Source of the DNA: Ephydatia muelleri
Taxonomy: Eukaryota > Porifera > Demospongiae > Spongillida > Spongillidae
Direction: 5' to 3'
NCBI GenBank assembly: GCA_013339895.1
Contig: JABACO010000001.1
Coordinates: 21,690,423 to 21,754,422, forward strand
Length of the DNA stretch: 64,000 bases
Part shown: positions 1 through 12,412 of the stretch, piece after piece
Position numbering within the stretch: the stretch's first letter is position 1
Layout: every line of letters begins with the position of its first letter
Made by a program: the position numbers and the translations under genes
Notes under the pieces: model-generated
Seen by the model: only the letters and a program-made list of their open reading frames with translations
Databases searched by the model: none
What the model was told of the DNA's origin: nothing

Positions 1-1273
1 ATTGGACATTACAGTAGGTTTAGAAGTTCTTGTTCAAGAAATACTACCCGGCATGGCATAAAAATTTTTAAAATGGTATCATACTACACAAATATCTTAC
101 CTAGTCCATCATTGCTGTCTTTTGATTCATCCCCTATGGATTAGAATTGAACTAATGCAAATGCAATTAGGCCTGGATTAGTATACACACCACTTAACAA
201 TTTCAACTTTGCCTTTTTCAGCAAGCACTTCAGTGGATAATGCTTCACCTCAATGCATGAGTAATGACCAGGGCTGTACTTGGATAGCTCTGGTACATAA
301 CCTTCATGCTACAACCTTGAAATTAATTTGTTGAATAGCCAGTTGCACAGATAGCAGGATTCAGTCTGTGCTTAATGGTACATGTATGACACTCAGGAAT
401 CAACAGGTACATAAAAATTACCTCAAATTCAAGAGCATTTCCTGTGACAATCATCTCAGCTATCTGCAGCATGAGAAACACTCAATTTGCATCAAGAAAA
501 TATACATGTGCACCTTGCAAACAAAAATACCACAGTTATTTGAATTTCTTTGCCTTGATGTACTCTATGCAATGAAACAGACTGTGTGAATAATTTTTTA
601 TGTCACAGTGCAGCCCATTCCTGTGATACTGTCTTTCTCCACTTATGCCACTATATTTTGTTCCTTTTTTGAACAAATACAGCTCCTCCACCAATTCTCT
701 GAGCAATGTTTTATTTTTAAAACAAAACATCAACAACAAAAATCGTTAACTTACTGCATTTCAGACAAAAGATTGTCATGACATTTAGAGTTGCACGAGT
801 CATAACAAATAATTGTTTCATTGCAAAGATCAATAACCTATAAAAATGAGTTATTCATGACACAATTCATCAATCGTCTTACGCAGAGTATCCAGTGTGA
901 TTCTTCAACATTTAAGGGAATGACAATACTTGATATTGAATCTAATTGACTCTGAATAGTGTCTAATTTTTATTATAAGTGCATGCATAAACTTGTGCTT
1001 CTATTCAGATGTACCTTTATTTCATTGCATGGATGTTCATTAATCTTTGAAGGCCTACGTATTTCTGACAAAGAGCTCGTATCTGCTTTTCTTGAGCTGA
1101 TAAACAAGGCCCAGCGCTGATTAAAATATTAAAATGGTAATCTTTTTGCTACGTGTTTCTCTAATAGCCATAGAATGCTCATGTTCTAGGAGCTTCATGA
1201 AAAAACTGATGACCTAAACAGTGCCGGAGGCTATAATTGTAGTATGAATAATAACATATACCTAAGGACATAC
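1..1273. other. No supported gene
   Basis: AT-rich sequence with only short ORFs lacking recognisable motifs. Further 3' exons of the minus-strand Josephin-like gene could lie here, because the exon at 1274-1369 ends in a good donor, but I could not identify one. Confidence 0.4.
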
Positions 1274-2209
1274 CTCACTGCCAATCCAGAATCCATTAGG
1301 TATTACTTCCATCTGAGCCTCAGTGACTTCCCACCCATTAAGTCTCAAAATATATTCATGCACCTTCATCTATATAAAAAAAATCAACATGTTTGAATTA
1401 AACGTTCTAAAAGTTGACAGTGACATCTCATATAACAATTTAGATAAAATCATTAAACAACATTGAAATCACCATTCTTTTTAAGTGCACTGTCGATTTC
1501 ATTTGATGTCCCCTCGGTAAGGTCTAAACAGAAGTATAGTGATTTGATTATAAACAGTGAAGTTACTAACCTATTGAGGTTATTGAAGATGTAGCATCAG
1601 ACTCTAGAAGTATAGATTTCTTGAATGGAACAACTTATTTGTAAGTTGCATGACCACACCATATGGTTTATGCACATACCTTTTCAATTTCACATCCATG
1701 AATTATCAAGCTAAAGATTCCAAAGTGAGGATCAGTGTACATTGTGAGCAAATACTCTGCAAGTTGTACATGATCAATTACAATGGGCAATGACTTGAGT
1801 GAGTCAAGCAAATAGATTCCTTTGGGATCTTTGCAAACTATGGCTATGTAATGAGCTGCATGAGGGACTCTTACCAAATATGATATAGGATATCTGTTGC
1901 ATGGATTGATTGTGTATATTATATTCACTCTCATGCTTTGCTTATCAAAGAACATTAACACTTCATTTCTAACACATGTTGCAATGTCACCACGTTGTTT
2001 CACTGCACTCAACAGTACTTCAATGGAATACCACCCATTTGCTTCTCTTTAATGTACTGCTCAGTGATTGGCATGTGCATCTGAGTGTAGTGTATAATCC
2101 ACAATTCATCCCCTAATTCATTCAACTTGGCATTGTCAAACACATTTGCTTGGCATGCATTATTCAGTGCACATGACCCACACAATGCACTGCTACCTTG
2201 AATTTCCAT
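1274..2209 (-). pseudogene. Josephin-like cysteine peptidase domain (exons, frameshifted)
   Basis: The minus strand encodes a Josephin/ataxin-3-type deubiquitinase fold. The N-terminal part (2209-2040) has the catalytic-Cys motif LCGSCALNNACQ. The C-terminal part (about 2045-1680) has WYSIEVLLSAV, the catalytic-His motif AHYIAIV and the acidic motif YLLDSL. The halves are in different frames; the switch falls at a GGG run near 2040 and looks like a single-base indel. The exon ends at 1680 on a consensus donor (GTATGT) in phase 0. A second exon, 1274-1369 (32 codons, acceptor TATAG, donor GTATGT), joins in phase. The family removes ubiquitin from proteins. Here the domain lies downstream, in the same orientation, of integrase fragments at 13.5-14.4 kb, so it is probably the protease module of an old integrase-bearing element rather than a cellular ataxin-3. 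The fold is seen from motifs; activity is unknown. Confidence 0.6.
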
Positions 2210-2334
2210 AAATATTTCACTTACTCAGAGATACATTACCCTTAGGCCCAAATTTGCTTTATCACCATTGCAATGTACATGGAGGTTACTTATGTTTTTT
2301 CTCTCAACATCTGTCAAAATCATCCATTTTTCAT

Positions 2335-2854
2335 CTACCAATGTTTGGGTGTTTTGCAAACAGTAAGAATGGCATCATGTATGCATGGAGAAAATGAATA
2401 TTTGTCTATCTCTGTAAGTTTTTTTTTTATCAATGATGTACTATCTGAACTTTTGGACACTCTTTTCCTGTACAATGGTTTGGGTTTGGAATACTGGAAG
2501 CAGTGAAGACAGATGATTTTATCCATGATGCAGATGACACCTGTTGAGATGAACATATGGAATTTTATTTGCTTGCACGTAGTATGTTGTGTGTTCTTGA
2601 CAACTGCCAGCTATACAAGGCAGTCAGATAGTGTGCAAAATTCATTTTGGAAAGAAAATGTATAATAAACTTGTGATGATTTTGGCATTGTTCTTTCAAG
2701 CTGACATTATTAGTAAGATTCGAAACTATTAAACAATCACAAGCATAGCAATACAAGTCAATTAATGTATCTGGGTCCTCTCTATCCTTTAGATCCATTC
2801 TTTTTGTTACATGCAAGATAGAATTCAATGTCAATTCATTTACAACAAGGATGT
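2335..2854 (-). pseudogene. Middle exon(s) of the disrupted integrase-Josephin gene
   Basis: An open minus-strand stretch (2834-2565 and upstream to 2854) is the direct continuation of the open frame at 7366-7490: removing the gypsy element and one GATGT copy joins them without a stop. It includes the motif CYACDCLIV and no domain I can name. A second open stretch (2556-2335) is Lys/Ser-rich with a CLHC motif and may be the next exon. These sit between the integrase part and the Josephin domain. Function unknown; the reading frame was cut by the retrotransposon. Confidence 0.5.
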
Positions 2855-2861
2855 TGTACCA

Positions 2862-3003
2862 TGTAGCGTTGTACCAGATTATGCACGAACCATATGTTGA
2901 ATCACGCAGCTCATAACATACCTACACAACCTATACACGAACTCCAATAAGACCCCCCCCACCACACAGCGCATGCGCATACATGTCCCAGTCTACTACT
3001 ACA
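2862..3003 (-). repeat. 3' LTR of the gypsy element (142 bp)
   Basis: In element orientation it runs from TGTAGTAGTAG to CGCTACA (TG...CA). It is preceded by the polypurine tract AAAGGGGGA (3004-3012, read on minus). It reads identical to the LTR at 7223-7364, including an 8-C run. Confidence 0.93.
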
Positions 3004-3018
3004 TCCCCCTTTATAAGT

Positions 3019-6000
3019 TCAATAATAGTCTGGCCGTCTAGATATTCTCCCACTTCTTGTTCTTATTACACGCTCTTCTTTGGGTTCCATCCTAGGTGCT
3101 TGTCTCTCCCGTGTCTCTGGTTCTTCCCGGTCGCCTTCGTCTTTCCTTTTCTCATCTTGGGGTTCGCTATTCGATATCTCTGTATCCACATGTTTTTCCC
3201 CTTCATCTTTCTCTTCTTCATCTTGAGGTTCCCTATTTGATATCTCTGTGTCCACCTGTTTGTCCTCTTCTGCTACATCCCTCAATTTATCACTCTCATC
3301 CTCTACTCTTCGCCTGCCCTGTTCATCTGCAGTTTCCTCCTCCTCTGACATATCCCCTCCTCTCTCATCTTGGTCTTTTGGCATAAGAACTAAACCACGC
3401 CTATTTCGTCTGAAGTTCCCTTCTTGTGTCTCCACCACAAAGGATCGCGGAGCGATCTCTTTCACAACCCTCCCCATAGTGTGACGATCCAAAATCCACA
3501 CTGTATCTCCCGGGTGCAATGTAGGAAGCATCTTTACTCCATGATCTGCATCAAAATTCTTCTTTTGTCTCCCTTTTACTTGGTCATTTTTGTTCGACAG
3601 TACTGTAGGATCCGGAAGTTTGGGGACTCTCTGTTCCTGAGCCATAGGCAAAGTGGTTCTGAGTCTCCTACACATAAGCAATTCAGCTGGACTGTAACCG
3701 ATTTCAAGAGGAGTCGCACGGTATATCAGCAAGGCCAAAAATGGATCTTTTTCTTTTTTCCATAGACTTTTCGCTGTTCTTACTGCCCGCTCTGCTTCCC
3801 CATTGGACTGTGGATAAAGTGGGCTACTAGTGATGTGTTCAAAACCATACTCCCTACTGAATTTCTGAAATGTTCTCGAAGAAAACTGAGGACCATTATC
3901 AGATACAACTTCTTCCGGCACTCCATGCCTTGCAAAAATGCCTTTCACTGCTCCTATCACAGCCTCAGTTGACAGACCTCCCAACCTGGTTACCTCTATG
4001 AACCTTGAATAATAGTCTACCATAAGGAGATAGCTACACTTTTCCCATTCAAAAATATCCATGGCAACCTTCTGCTATGGCAAGGTAGGTAAAGGTGTTG
4101 TCAACAAAGGTTCTGCTTATTGTATCTGCTCTTTACAACATGTTGGGCACCGCTGCACTAGCTCTTCTATATGTTTTGACAATCCTGGCCACCAAACGGA
4201 CTGATGGGCTCTTTCTCTGCATTTAGTTATGCCCTGCTGTCCTTCATGGATCTTCTTCAACATTTCGGGCCTCATGGATTCTGGAATAACTATTCTCGCT
4301 CCCCTCATCAACAAACCCTTCACAACTGTGAGCTCTGCAGACACATGAGAATAAGCTCTTACTGGTCCTGGCAGCTTTTTCTTTTCAGGCCATCCGTTCA
4401 AGCAGTACCTAGCGACTTGTTTGATTACTGCATCCACCTCCTGCTGCCTTCGAATCCGTTGGATACCCTTCTCTGACTTGGGGTGATACTCCATCGTGAA
4501 ATCTATAAATGCATTTGTTGCCTTCTGTAGTAGCAAATCATCTGCAGTAGGCTCTGAGACTGGAGCACGAGACAATGCATCTGCAATTGCTAAATCCTTG
4601 CCTGCTACGTGGGAAATTGTGAATGAGTACCGCATCAGACGCAGTCGAAAACGTTGAACCCGTATCGGCAGTTCATCCAAGTTCTTATTACTGAAGAGTG
4701 GTACTAAAGGCTTGTGATCTGTCTGAAGATGAAATTGCAAGCCGATCAAATAGTCAGAGAATCGTTCACATGTCCCACGTCAAAGCTAGAGCTTCCTTTT
4801 CAATTTGTGCGTATCTTTTCTCTGTAGGCGTCATGGCTCTGGACACATATGCTATAGGACGCAACTCGCCTTTCAGCTGCTTCTGCAACAACACCTGCAC
4901 CAAGTCCAAAGGACGAGGCAGTCTGCAGAAACTATTGTCTCCCGAACTGGATCAAAGAAAGCCAACAGAGGTCTTGAACTCAAGGCTTCTTTTACTTCTT
5001 GAAAGGCCTTCTTTTGTGCCTCTCCCCAAATCCACATATTTTCTTTGACAGTAGATCTCGCAGAGGCTGTGTTCTCTCTGCAACGTTGGGTGAAAATTTA
5101 CTTAGCTGATTGACCATGCCGAGAAACCTACGAACATCTCCTATGTTTGTTGGTTCTGGAACTTGTCGAATCGCACTAACTTTAGCAGGATCCGGCCTGA
5201 TTCCCTCACTATCAATAACCTGACCCAGAAATTTTACTTCAGGTAAGGAAAAGAAACACTTCTCTTTATTTAGGGTGAGACCAGAACAGTTGGATTCTCC
5301 GAAGAACTTCGTGTAGACGACTGTCATGTTCTTCTTGAGTCTTGCCATGAACCAGAATATCATCCATCATGCACAGCACTCCCTCTACACCTGAGAGAAT
5401 TGAGAGCATCCGTTTTTGAAAATGCTCTGGGGCTGATGTGATGCCGAATGGAAGCCGATGAAAACAGAACCGCCCAAATGGTGTGATGAATGTTGTGAGT
5501 AAAGCAGATTCTGGTGATAATGGGATCTGCCAGAATCCACTGTTAGCGTCGAGCTTAGAAAACACCTTTGCACCTGTTAACTGGGCCAATACTTGTTCCA
5601 CAACAGGAAGTGGGTGTCGCTCTCTACAGACACTTTCGTTTAGTCTAGACAAATCCACACAAATTCGCACAGTAGCCATTAGCTTTTTGAGCTACCACCA
5701 TCCCGGCACACCATTCTGTGGGTTCCTCGACAGGAGAGATCACCCCCAATTGCACCATCCTCTCCAGTTCTGCTTTAACTCTCGGCAGGAGTGGTATGGC
5801 AACTCGCCTAGGTGTCATCAAAGCAAAGGGGCAAGCTCCTTCTCTGAGCCGAATCGTGTATTCTCCCTTCAACTTCCCCAGTCCCTTGAACAGGTTAGGG
5901 TACTGTAAGGGTATCTGATCCCCTGTGAGGCCAATGCTAGCAACTCGTGTAATCAGACCCAAGGACTCTATTGCAGGTCTGCCAAGTAATGGCGTATGCA

Positions 6001-6353
6001 GCCCTGGCACCACGTACACTTCCTCAACAACAGTAGCATTCCTGTACGCCAGGGTAGCTTTAAGACACCCTCTTACCGGCAACTCCTGGTTATTAGGACC
6101 ATGCAGTCAGTTTTTGAGCTGGGTAAAGTTTTGTTTTCTCCCTCTGGCGGCGAAGCACACCCATTGGTATAACTGTCACATCAGCACCTGTATCCAGCTT
6201 GAAGGTGACAGGTTGTCCATTGAGTTGCAAAGTCACCAACCAAGAATCATTTCTCCCTGCCCTATGGTTAGCAAGGTCACGTATATACACTGCATCCAAT
6301 GCTTCTGAATTGTCAGAAAACACCTCCTTCACTCTTGTAGATGACCTACACAC
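3019..6353 (-). pseudogene. pol: gypsy pol: protease, RT, RNase H, integrase
   Basis: Polyprotein order protease-RT-RNase H-integrase, typical of Ty3/gypsy. The protease (6353-6093) has the DTGA active site. The RT core (6082-5266) has the catalytic box CMMDDILV. The RT thumb and RNase H follow to about 4560, with TDHKPL near 4715. The integrase has the HHCC zinc region ending RCPTCC (about 4140), then a DDE core (4062-3019) with VDYYSRF, SDNGPQF and NGEAERAV. A basic and acidic low-complexity tail (Glu/Asp/Arg-rich, about 3400-3019) extends it. At least five single-base frame changes break it (for example between 6082 and 5679, and near 5290), so no single intact polyprotein is encoded as sequenced. 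They may be assembly indels, given the identical LTRs. Confidence 0.9.
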
Positions 6354-7183
6354 AGCCTGAAAATGCCCAAGTTTGCCACATTTATTGCAGGTTGCATTTC
6401 TTGCTGGACAATTACTGCGATCGTGTGGGAACCCTTTCCCACAATTTGGGCATTACTTTGTGTTCCATGTGTTGACTGAGTTGACTTCCGTATTGCCGGT
6501 TGTGGTCCTTTTGTACGTAAGGGCTGCTGCTGCTGCTGTCTACCAGGAGAGACTGCATCAATATTGGCAGGCTGGGGTTGAGACTGACCACATCGAATTA
6601 TAGCCTGCTGTTTCTTTACACTTTCCGCCTGCCGAGATTGTGCTACTGCTTTCTCTAAGGTAAGGTTAGGGTCCATCTGCAATTTTTCTGACAGTTGTGA
6701 ATCCCGTAATACCCACCACAATTCTGTCTCTAATCATTTCTCCTTGAAGCACCTTATAATCGCAATATTCAGCCAGCCGGTAAAGATCCGTTATAAAAGC
6801 ATCCACAGTTTCCCCATCTTCTTGTCTCCTTTGATTAAACTTCGCTCTTTCAAATATAACGTTTCTCCGAGGGACAAAATGAGACTCAAATTTGCCCTTT
6901 ACGACACTGTACTTTTTTGAATCGTCCGCAGATAGACCGAATACCGTAGGATATCATCCGCTTCGTCGGATGAGATTGCAATAATGCAATAAATGAGATT
7001 GCTCACTTGTGTCTCCTCTTCTTTCGTGTCCAGCCCCGACACCTGGCGAAATCGCTCGAAGCGACGAATCCACTTTGGCCATTCCTCGGGATGCATGAAG
7101 CTAAAGTTTTCCGGTGGAGTCACCTGAAAAGTCGCCATTCCTTTGTTGTAGGTAGGAGTACGGCGTCCAAACCAGCATGACAA
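6329..7183 (-). pseudogene. gag: gypsy gag with CCHC zinc knuckle
   Basis: The N-terminal gag part (7183-6899) begins near an ATG at 7138 (MATFQVTPPENF) and has the W-x3-I-x2-F-x-R pattern of retroelement capsids. A second part (6721-6329) is Gln-rich. The nucleic-acid-binding knuckle CNKCGKLGHFQAVC is at about 6395-6350, out of frame with the upstream gag reading, so frame changes lie on both sides. Gag packages element RNA into cytoplasmic particles; the protease follows immediately. Confidence 0.8.
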
Positions 7184-7200
7184 AAAAATGAACGACGGGT

Positions 7201-7222
7201 ATTAATCCCACTGCGGCCACCA
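7201..7222 (-). other. Primer-binding site of the gypsy element
   Basis: Directly after the 5' LTR end (CTACA), read on minus, comes TGGTGGCCGCAGTGGGAT. It starts with TGG, as expected for pairing with a tRNA 3' CCA end. I did not assign the tRNA. Confidence 0.7.
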
Positions 7223-7364
7223 TGTAGCGTTGTACCAGATTATGCACGAACCATATGTTGAATCACGCAGCTCATAACATACCTACACAACCTATACACG
7301 AACTCCAATAAGACCCCCCCCACCACACAGCGCATGCGCATACATGTCCCAGTCTACTACTACA
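7223..7364 (-). repeat. 5' LTR of the gypsy element (142 bp)
   Basis: Reads identical to the LTR at 2862-3003. Its outer edge abuts the TSD GATGT at 7365-7369. Confidence 0.93.
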
Positions 7365-7365
7365 G

Positions 7366-7850
7366 ATGTCATCGTCATTTATATGTAACTTATTTTTAAA
7401 ATGATACTGCCGTTCAGTTTCTGCAAACCTTAAAACCTCATCTCGTAATGTTTCAGCAGATACAAGTGACTTATTGGGTATAACGTACACTTATGAGGTT
7501 TAGGGTTTCAGGATACGTATATGGAACAATAGTGGAAGAGTGCAAGCGCACTCTACGTTCATTAACACCCTCATCACATTTGATTTCATAGTATCCTCCT
7601 GGTAATGCACTAATAATCTCGCCAACCTGGTTAGGATTTGACTGCTGATCGCTCTGTTGCATTAAATATGGAGATTTCAATTTCTCTGCAAACTGCATTG
7701 ATGGAGCTAAAATGTGATGCAGCTTCAACAACAGATTCCATTGAGCAGCAGTTTGGTACAAGTATCATCGTCATCTTCATCATCAAAACTAAACTGATCT
7801 GCTCTTGCATCATTTGTAGTTTTTGTTGATTCCTTGGCTTGCACTGTATA
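7366..7850 (-). pseudogene. Linker exons of the disrupted integrase-Josephin gene
   Basis: Two overlapping minus frames: 7761-7471 (with NPNQVGEIISALPGGYYEIK, resembling the small beta-rich tail found after some integrase cores) and 7490-7366. They appear to be one coding run with a one-base break near 7485. Upstream, from a possible acceptor near 7849, is an acidic stretch (DDEDDDDTC) in a third frame. The integrase part of the same unit lies beyond the CACTA insertion at 13544-14450. No enzymatic motif is visible here. Confidence 0.45.
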
Positions 7851-8264
7851 AGAGCAATGATTTATTAGCAAAAAATACAAATTGTCATCTGGCCACAGTC
7901 ACTGTGTAAAAAGGGTTGTTATACAGTACTGTATAACGCGTGTATTCATGTGTTATGCACACGTTATACACGTGTTATCCGCATGTGTATAACTTTGCGT
8001 ATGGATACTCTATACACAGTTGCGTATAACAACTACAGTATAACACTGTGTATAACTTCTGTATAACATTTAGTATAACAATGAATAACAATATGTATAA
8101 CAATAGCAAAGAGTATAACACAATGTATAACATAATTATGAATTTTGAATCAGTCCCGCATATCCTCGTTTCCAGGCCTCTTCTATAAAGATATAATCTG
8201 TTATAAGCGAGTACATAGAAAGTATATACAGGGAACAAAAAAAAAAATCAACAGAGAACGAGTT

Positions 8265-8646
8265 CATTCGGCGACGGTGAAGCATCCATGCAGGTGGAAA
8301 GGCTATCAGGAAAGTTCCGAGTGCGGTGGGCCCAATTGTCTCTCCTTCCTTGTTTTGCTCTCCCGAGTGTGTCCAAAAACGCGTTAAGTTCCTCCGATCT
8401 CCTCTTAGCATCGTCCCACTATCCGGTTCCGACACGTTCAGTACATCCCTTTCTTGCATGATCTGTTACTTGTGCGGATCGCCGCTCCCATAGCTATAGT
8501 GTATAAAACTAAGACTAGAAACGCACGTACAACATTTTTGAATTCGAGCGCTTACCTAGTTGTGCTCGGATTGCCCGCCCTTCTTTTAAATCGGCTTCAT
8601 TTGGAATGCGTTTCAGAGTCCGGTTGTAGTTCGCTATGCCAACTAC
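8265..8646 (-). other. Possible exons carried inside the CACTA element
   Basis: On minus, about 8646-8553 is open with an acceptor-like GCTATGTAG and a strong donor (CTAG/GTAAGCG). A second open stretch (about 8425-8265) follows, reading EELNAFLDTLGRAK. They could be a captured host-gene fragment or remains of an element gene. I recognise neither and could not confirm phase. Confidence 0.25.
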
Positions 8647-9359
8647 ATAGCAAAAATGATAGGACTCACACCATTAACCGACAACAAGTATACCTTCAAC
8701 TTCTTCTATGCTGATATCCGAGACATCACTTCAGCATTATGGACGCTTGAGATTCTGAGAACAATAAATTCCCGTTACCAATACAAAGCCACACTGCTTA
8801 CGCTTCTTGAGACTTCAGCTGATTCTCCTCAGTAGGAAGGAAAAAAAAAAGAAGCCGATATAACATTACTGTACCTGCACAAAAAGTGATGTCCTTTTCT
8901 ATCGAGTTGATGTTATAGCATCGCTTTGAGACAGTTTTGGTCGCAACCTCTCTTACTAATTGTTATACATATCCGCTACTGACAATGATTCTCCTGCAGG
9001 AGATGTGCAAACAGCATCGCCATGCTGCCTAGGACCTAAGGTTCGGTGCAGTCTTCTTCGTCGTCATTGGTACTAGTATATCGACTGATAGGTTCTGCTG
9101 TGACGCAATCGTTGCTCAGGGATCTGTTAGAGAAGAAACCTGGGAATTAGCCACTAGTACCTCAAATTAGTTGAATACCTACGTAAGATACTTCTTCTGG
9201 CTGATAGGAACGTACGGTTAGTTGCAGTAGATTTCCCGACGATGACGCCATACCTGCATGTGGCTTGGAATAGTCTACGCATGCGCGTTACATTCATTTG
9301 AAATGGAAGTCTCGTACGCTGTATTTGTTCCAAACTGGGGTTTCAAAAGCAACTTATTA

Positions 9360-9990
9360 CATACATATGACTTATATGATGCACATCAGAATACTGGGTC
9401 TGGCCACTAACATGATTCTATTTGATGCACACCAGCCACCATGACTCTATTAAATGCACACCAGTGACTGCCACTTATTTGATGCAAAAAATTCAATTCA
9501 ATACAAACCTGTGTCTGGCCGCTATCCTGATTCTATTTGAAGCACACTGGGTGTAGTCACTAACATGATTCTATCTGATGCACACCAGGGATTTCACTAC
9601 CATGACTTGATTTTTAGTTTTAACTATAGCTATGCTAGCGGCACTGTAGCAGTGTGCATCAGATAGAATCATATTAGCGGCCAGACCCGATGTGCATCAA
9701 ATAAAGTCATGCTATTGGCCAGTCTCTGGTGTGCAGCTGATAGGATTGTGGTATCGACCAGCTGACCCTGGTGAGCATCAATTAGAAACATGTTAGCGAC
9801 CTGACCCAGCCAGTGTGCATCAAATTAAATTTTATTAACTTTATTGTAATAGTGTCTTGGTAGCGACCAGATACAATCAGGATAGCCTGACGATTCAATC
9901 TGATGCACACAGGTCTGGCCGTGGCCGCTATCCTGATTTCATTTGATGCACATGACTCTATCAGATGCACACCAGGGACTGGTGATAGCA
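9360..9990. repeat. Inverted array of ~50-60-bp units
   Basis: Units containing CTATTTGATGCACACCAG and TCTGGCCACTAACATGATT recur in one orientation from 9390 to about 9600. They then recur reverse-complemented (GTGTGCATCAGATAGAATCA) to about 9860, and again forward to 9985. The result is an imperfect palindrome centred near 9625. No coding potential. Confidence 0.7.
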
Positions 9991-10299
9991 TGATGTATAG
10001 AAGTGTACTGTGTCATTGCTATAAGTACTCACAAACTTGCTATTTTATAATGGTCATACGATATGGCCACACCCCTTTATGACATATATGAATGTACATT
10101 AACATGACATGTACATGTATGGAAAAGTTCATTTACATCTCACAAGTGCAGGTTGACAACATGTACATGTACAGATATAATAATACAACAAATATAAGTT
10201 CACATCAAATCTCCCAGTTTCCATTAATGTAAGGCTTGATCCTAGCAGGATAAAAATATATTAAAACATCACACCATGCAAACATACCATACATACAAT

Positions 10300-12363
10300 T
10301 TTGATGAAGACTACAGTATTGAAAATCTGGTTACAATTTGTGCATGTGTGTGTAGATGTGTATGCATGTGTATGTGTACTGCCATCTGTGCACTTATGTG
10401 TTTGTGACTTTTTTTAGAAGGATCTAATGTATGTGTGTATGTTGTCATGCACTTGTTGTCTTGACATCATGGATGTGTTTAACTACAGGCAATGCTCACA
10501 CACACATACACACTCACACACATAGTGTATAACAGAAATAAATAAGAAATCATAATGTTCTTCTCAATACAACCACTACATGTAAGAGTGCTCAAAAGCC
10601 CTATACAGCTAGGCGCCAAAATATAATACCCAGGCAGCAAAGAGGTCGGGGTCTATCTGGCAGTTAAAAAAATTACACACAGTGAACTATAAACACTCCA
10701 GAGTCGCACCAAAGCAATGACACTTCAGTCAGTGCAAACAGCCTACAGTTAGCCCATCAACACTCCCCATTGGAAAGGATGCCCCAGTTATCAAGACAGT
10801 GGCTACGGTAGCCTCATATGGGGCGTGGCAAAGCAGCCATACCCACCAACTGAGCACAACAACATACGTATGTTCTTCAAGTGTGCGCATGTGTGTGTAC
10901 ACATGTGTGTGTTTGTGTGTGTGTTAGTGTGTGTATGTGTGTGTACACGTGTGTTATTGTGTGTATGTGTGCTTAAGTGTGTGTTAGGATACTGTTTAGG
11001 GAGCTAAACAGAGTTTAACGGGGCTCTAGTAACTCCCTATCAGTATTTGTGGGCAGAGGCTTGCGGTTACTCAGGCTCGTGGCCTTAGGTGGACAGGAGT
11101 CTTGTCCCCCCTATTATTGTTTCCCTTTGGCCGGATTGTGAGATTATATGCACTCCCGGCAGCCTCCCAGCACTCCCCAGCAGCCTCCCAGCACTCCCCA
11201 GCAGCCTCCCAGCACTCCCCAGCAGCCTCCCAGCACTCCCCGGCAGCCTCCCAGCACATATGTATATGCGTGCATGTTATAGATGTGTACACATGCACAT
11301 GCATATATGTACATGTTTTTGGGCCCTTCCATAATGGCCTTGTCAGGGTCACAGATCAAGATATGCATATTCTAGACTCTCACTTGGTTCTATGTTCCTG
11401 TTACATTGACCATGTACCCTACATCAGGCTACATGTAGGTTATCTGTGCATCAAGTACGCTGTATCTGTGCTTGACACATGACCAGATGGTTTAGTATTA
11501 AACGTTCCTACTCACCCTAACACCAACTCCATCACCTAGTAATGTCTACTAAACCACATCACACTTATCATGCACACACACACAGACACATACATTTACA
11601 CACACATACACACACATGTACACACACATACACCACTAACACACACGTGTACACACATACACACACTAACACACGTGTACACACACATACACACACTAAC
11701 ACACACACACTAATACACATACACACACACACATGTGTACATGTGTACACATATACATGTGTACACTAACACATTAATTACCAAGCCTAGTAACTTCCCC
11801 AGGCTAAGTAGGTATGTAGGTGTACGTACCCAGCCCCTAAGCTCCCCAGCTATATGCTTCTGTCAAAACATGCCCAGTTGACTGATTGGGGGCCAGGGCG
11901 AGAACCCCTCTGAGCTGTGATTCTGCCAACCCCGACCTGTTGGCTGTGGGGAACTCCCGTGAGTGACACTGGTCACCAGTTGGGAGTCCCTGTGGCCAAG
12001 CCATGCGTGGCTTGTTAGGTCATTTGGGGGAGACTCGGGGAGACAGGCACCAGATGGTGGCGTTGGCCACCCACTGAGTGACCTGCATACCAAGCCAGGA
12101 CACTGGCCCAGGCTTGGGTCCCGGAGTTTGAAGGTCAAGCCTGGTAGGGACCCACCCTGGCTGTATTTAATATTAATAGGCATGACAGTAATTAAGAAAT
12201 ACACAGAAGGGGTACAATGGTGATGCAGGGGTGGAGGGTGGGTGATGCGAACCAACAAGCTCTCCTGAAGCACCGGGGAGTGCTGGGAGGCTGCCGGGGC
12301 ATACAATGAACACATGCACCAAATGCACACATACATGTTCTCATTGACACACAGACACACATG

Positions 12364-12412
<49 letters not shown>

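Larger units (their letters stand above)
2855..7364 (-). mobile_element. Ty3/gypsy LTR retrotransposon, full length, TSD GATGT
   Basis: A complete 4.5-kb element in minus orientation: two 142-bp LTRs, PBS, gag, protease, RT, RNase H, integrase and polypurine tract. The direct repeat GATGT flanks it (2850-2854 and 7365-7369). The LTRs read identical by eye, implying recent insertion, yet the coding region is split over several frames. Seven extra bases (TGTACCA, 2855-2861) lie between the left TSD and the left LTR. The element interrupts an older minus-strand ORF. Confidence 0.93.

Noticed and set aside
3096..3765. Plus-strand ORFs over the gypsy integrase tail
   Set aside because: They are antisense to the recognisable DDE core.
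10880..11770. Cys/Val-rich and His/Thr-rich ORFs
   Set aside because: They are shadows of GT/CA microsatellites and are open in several frames on both strands.
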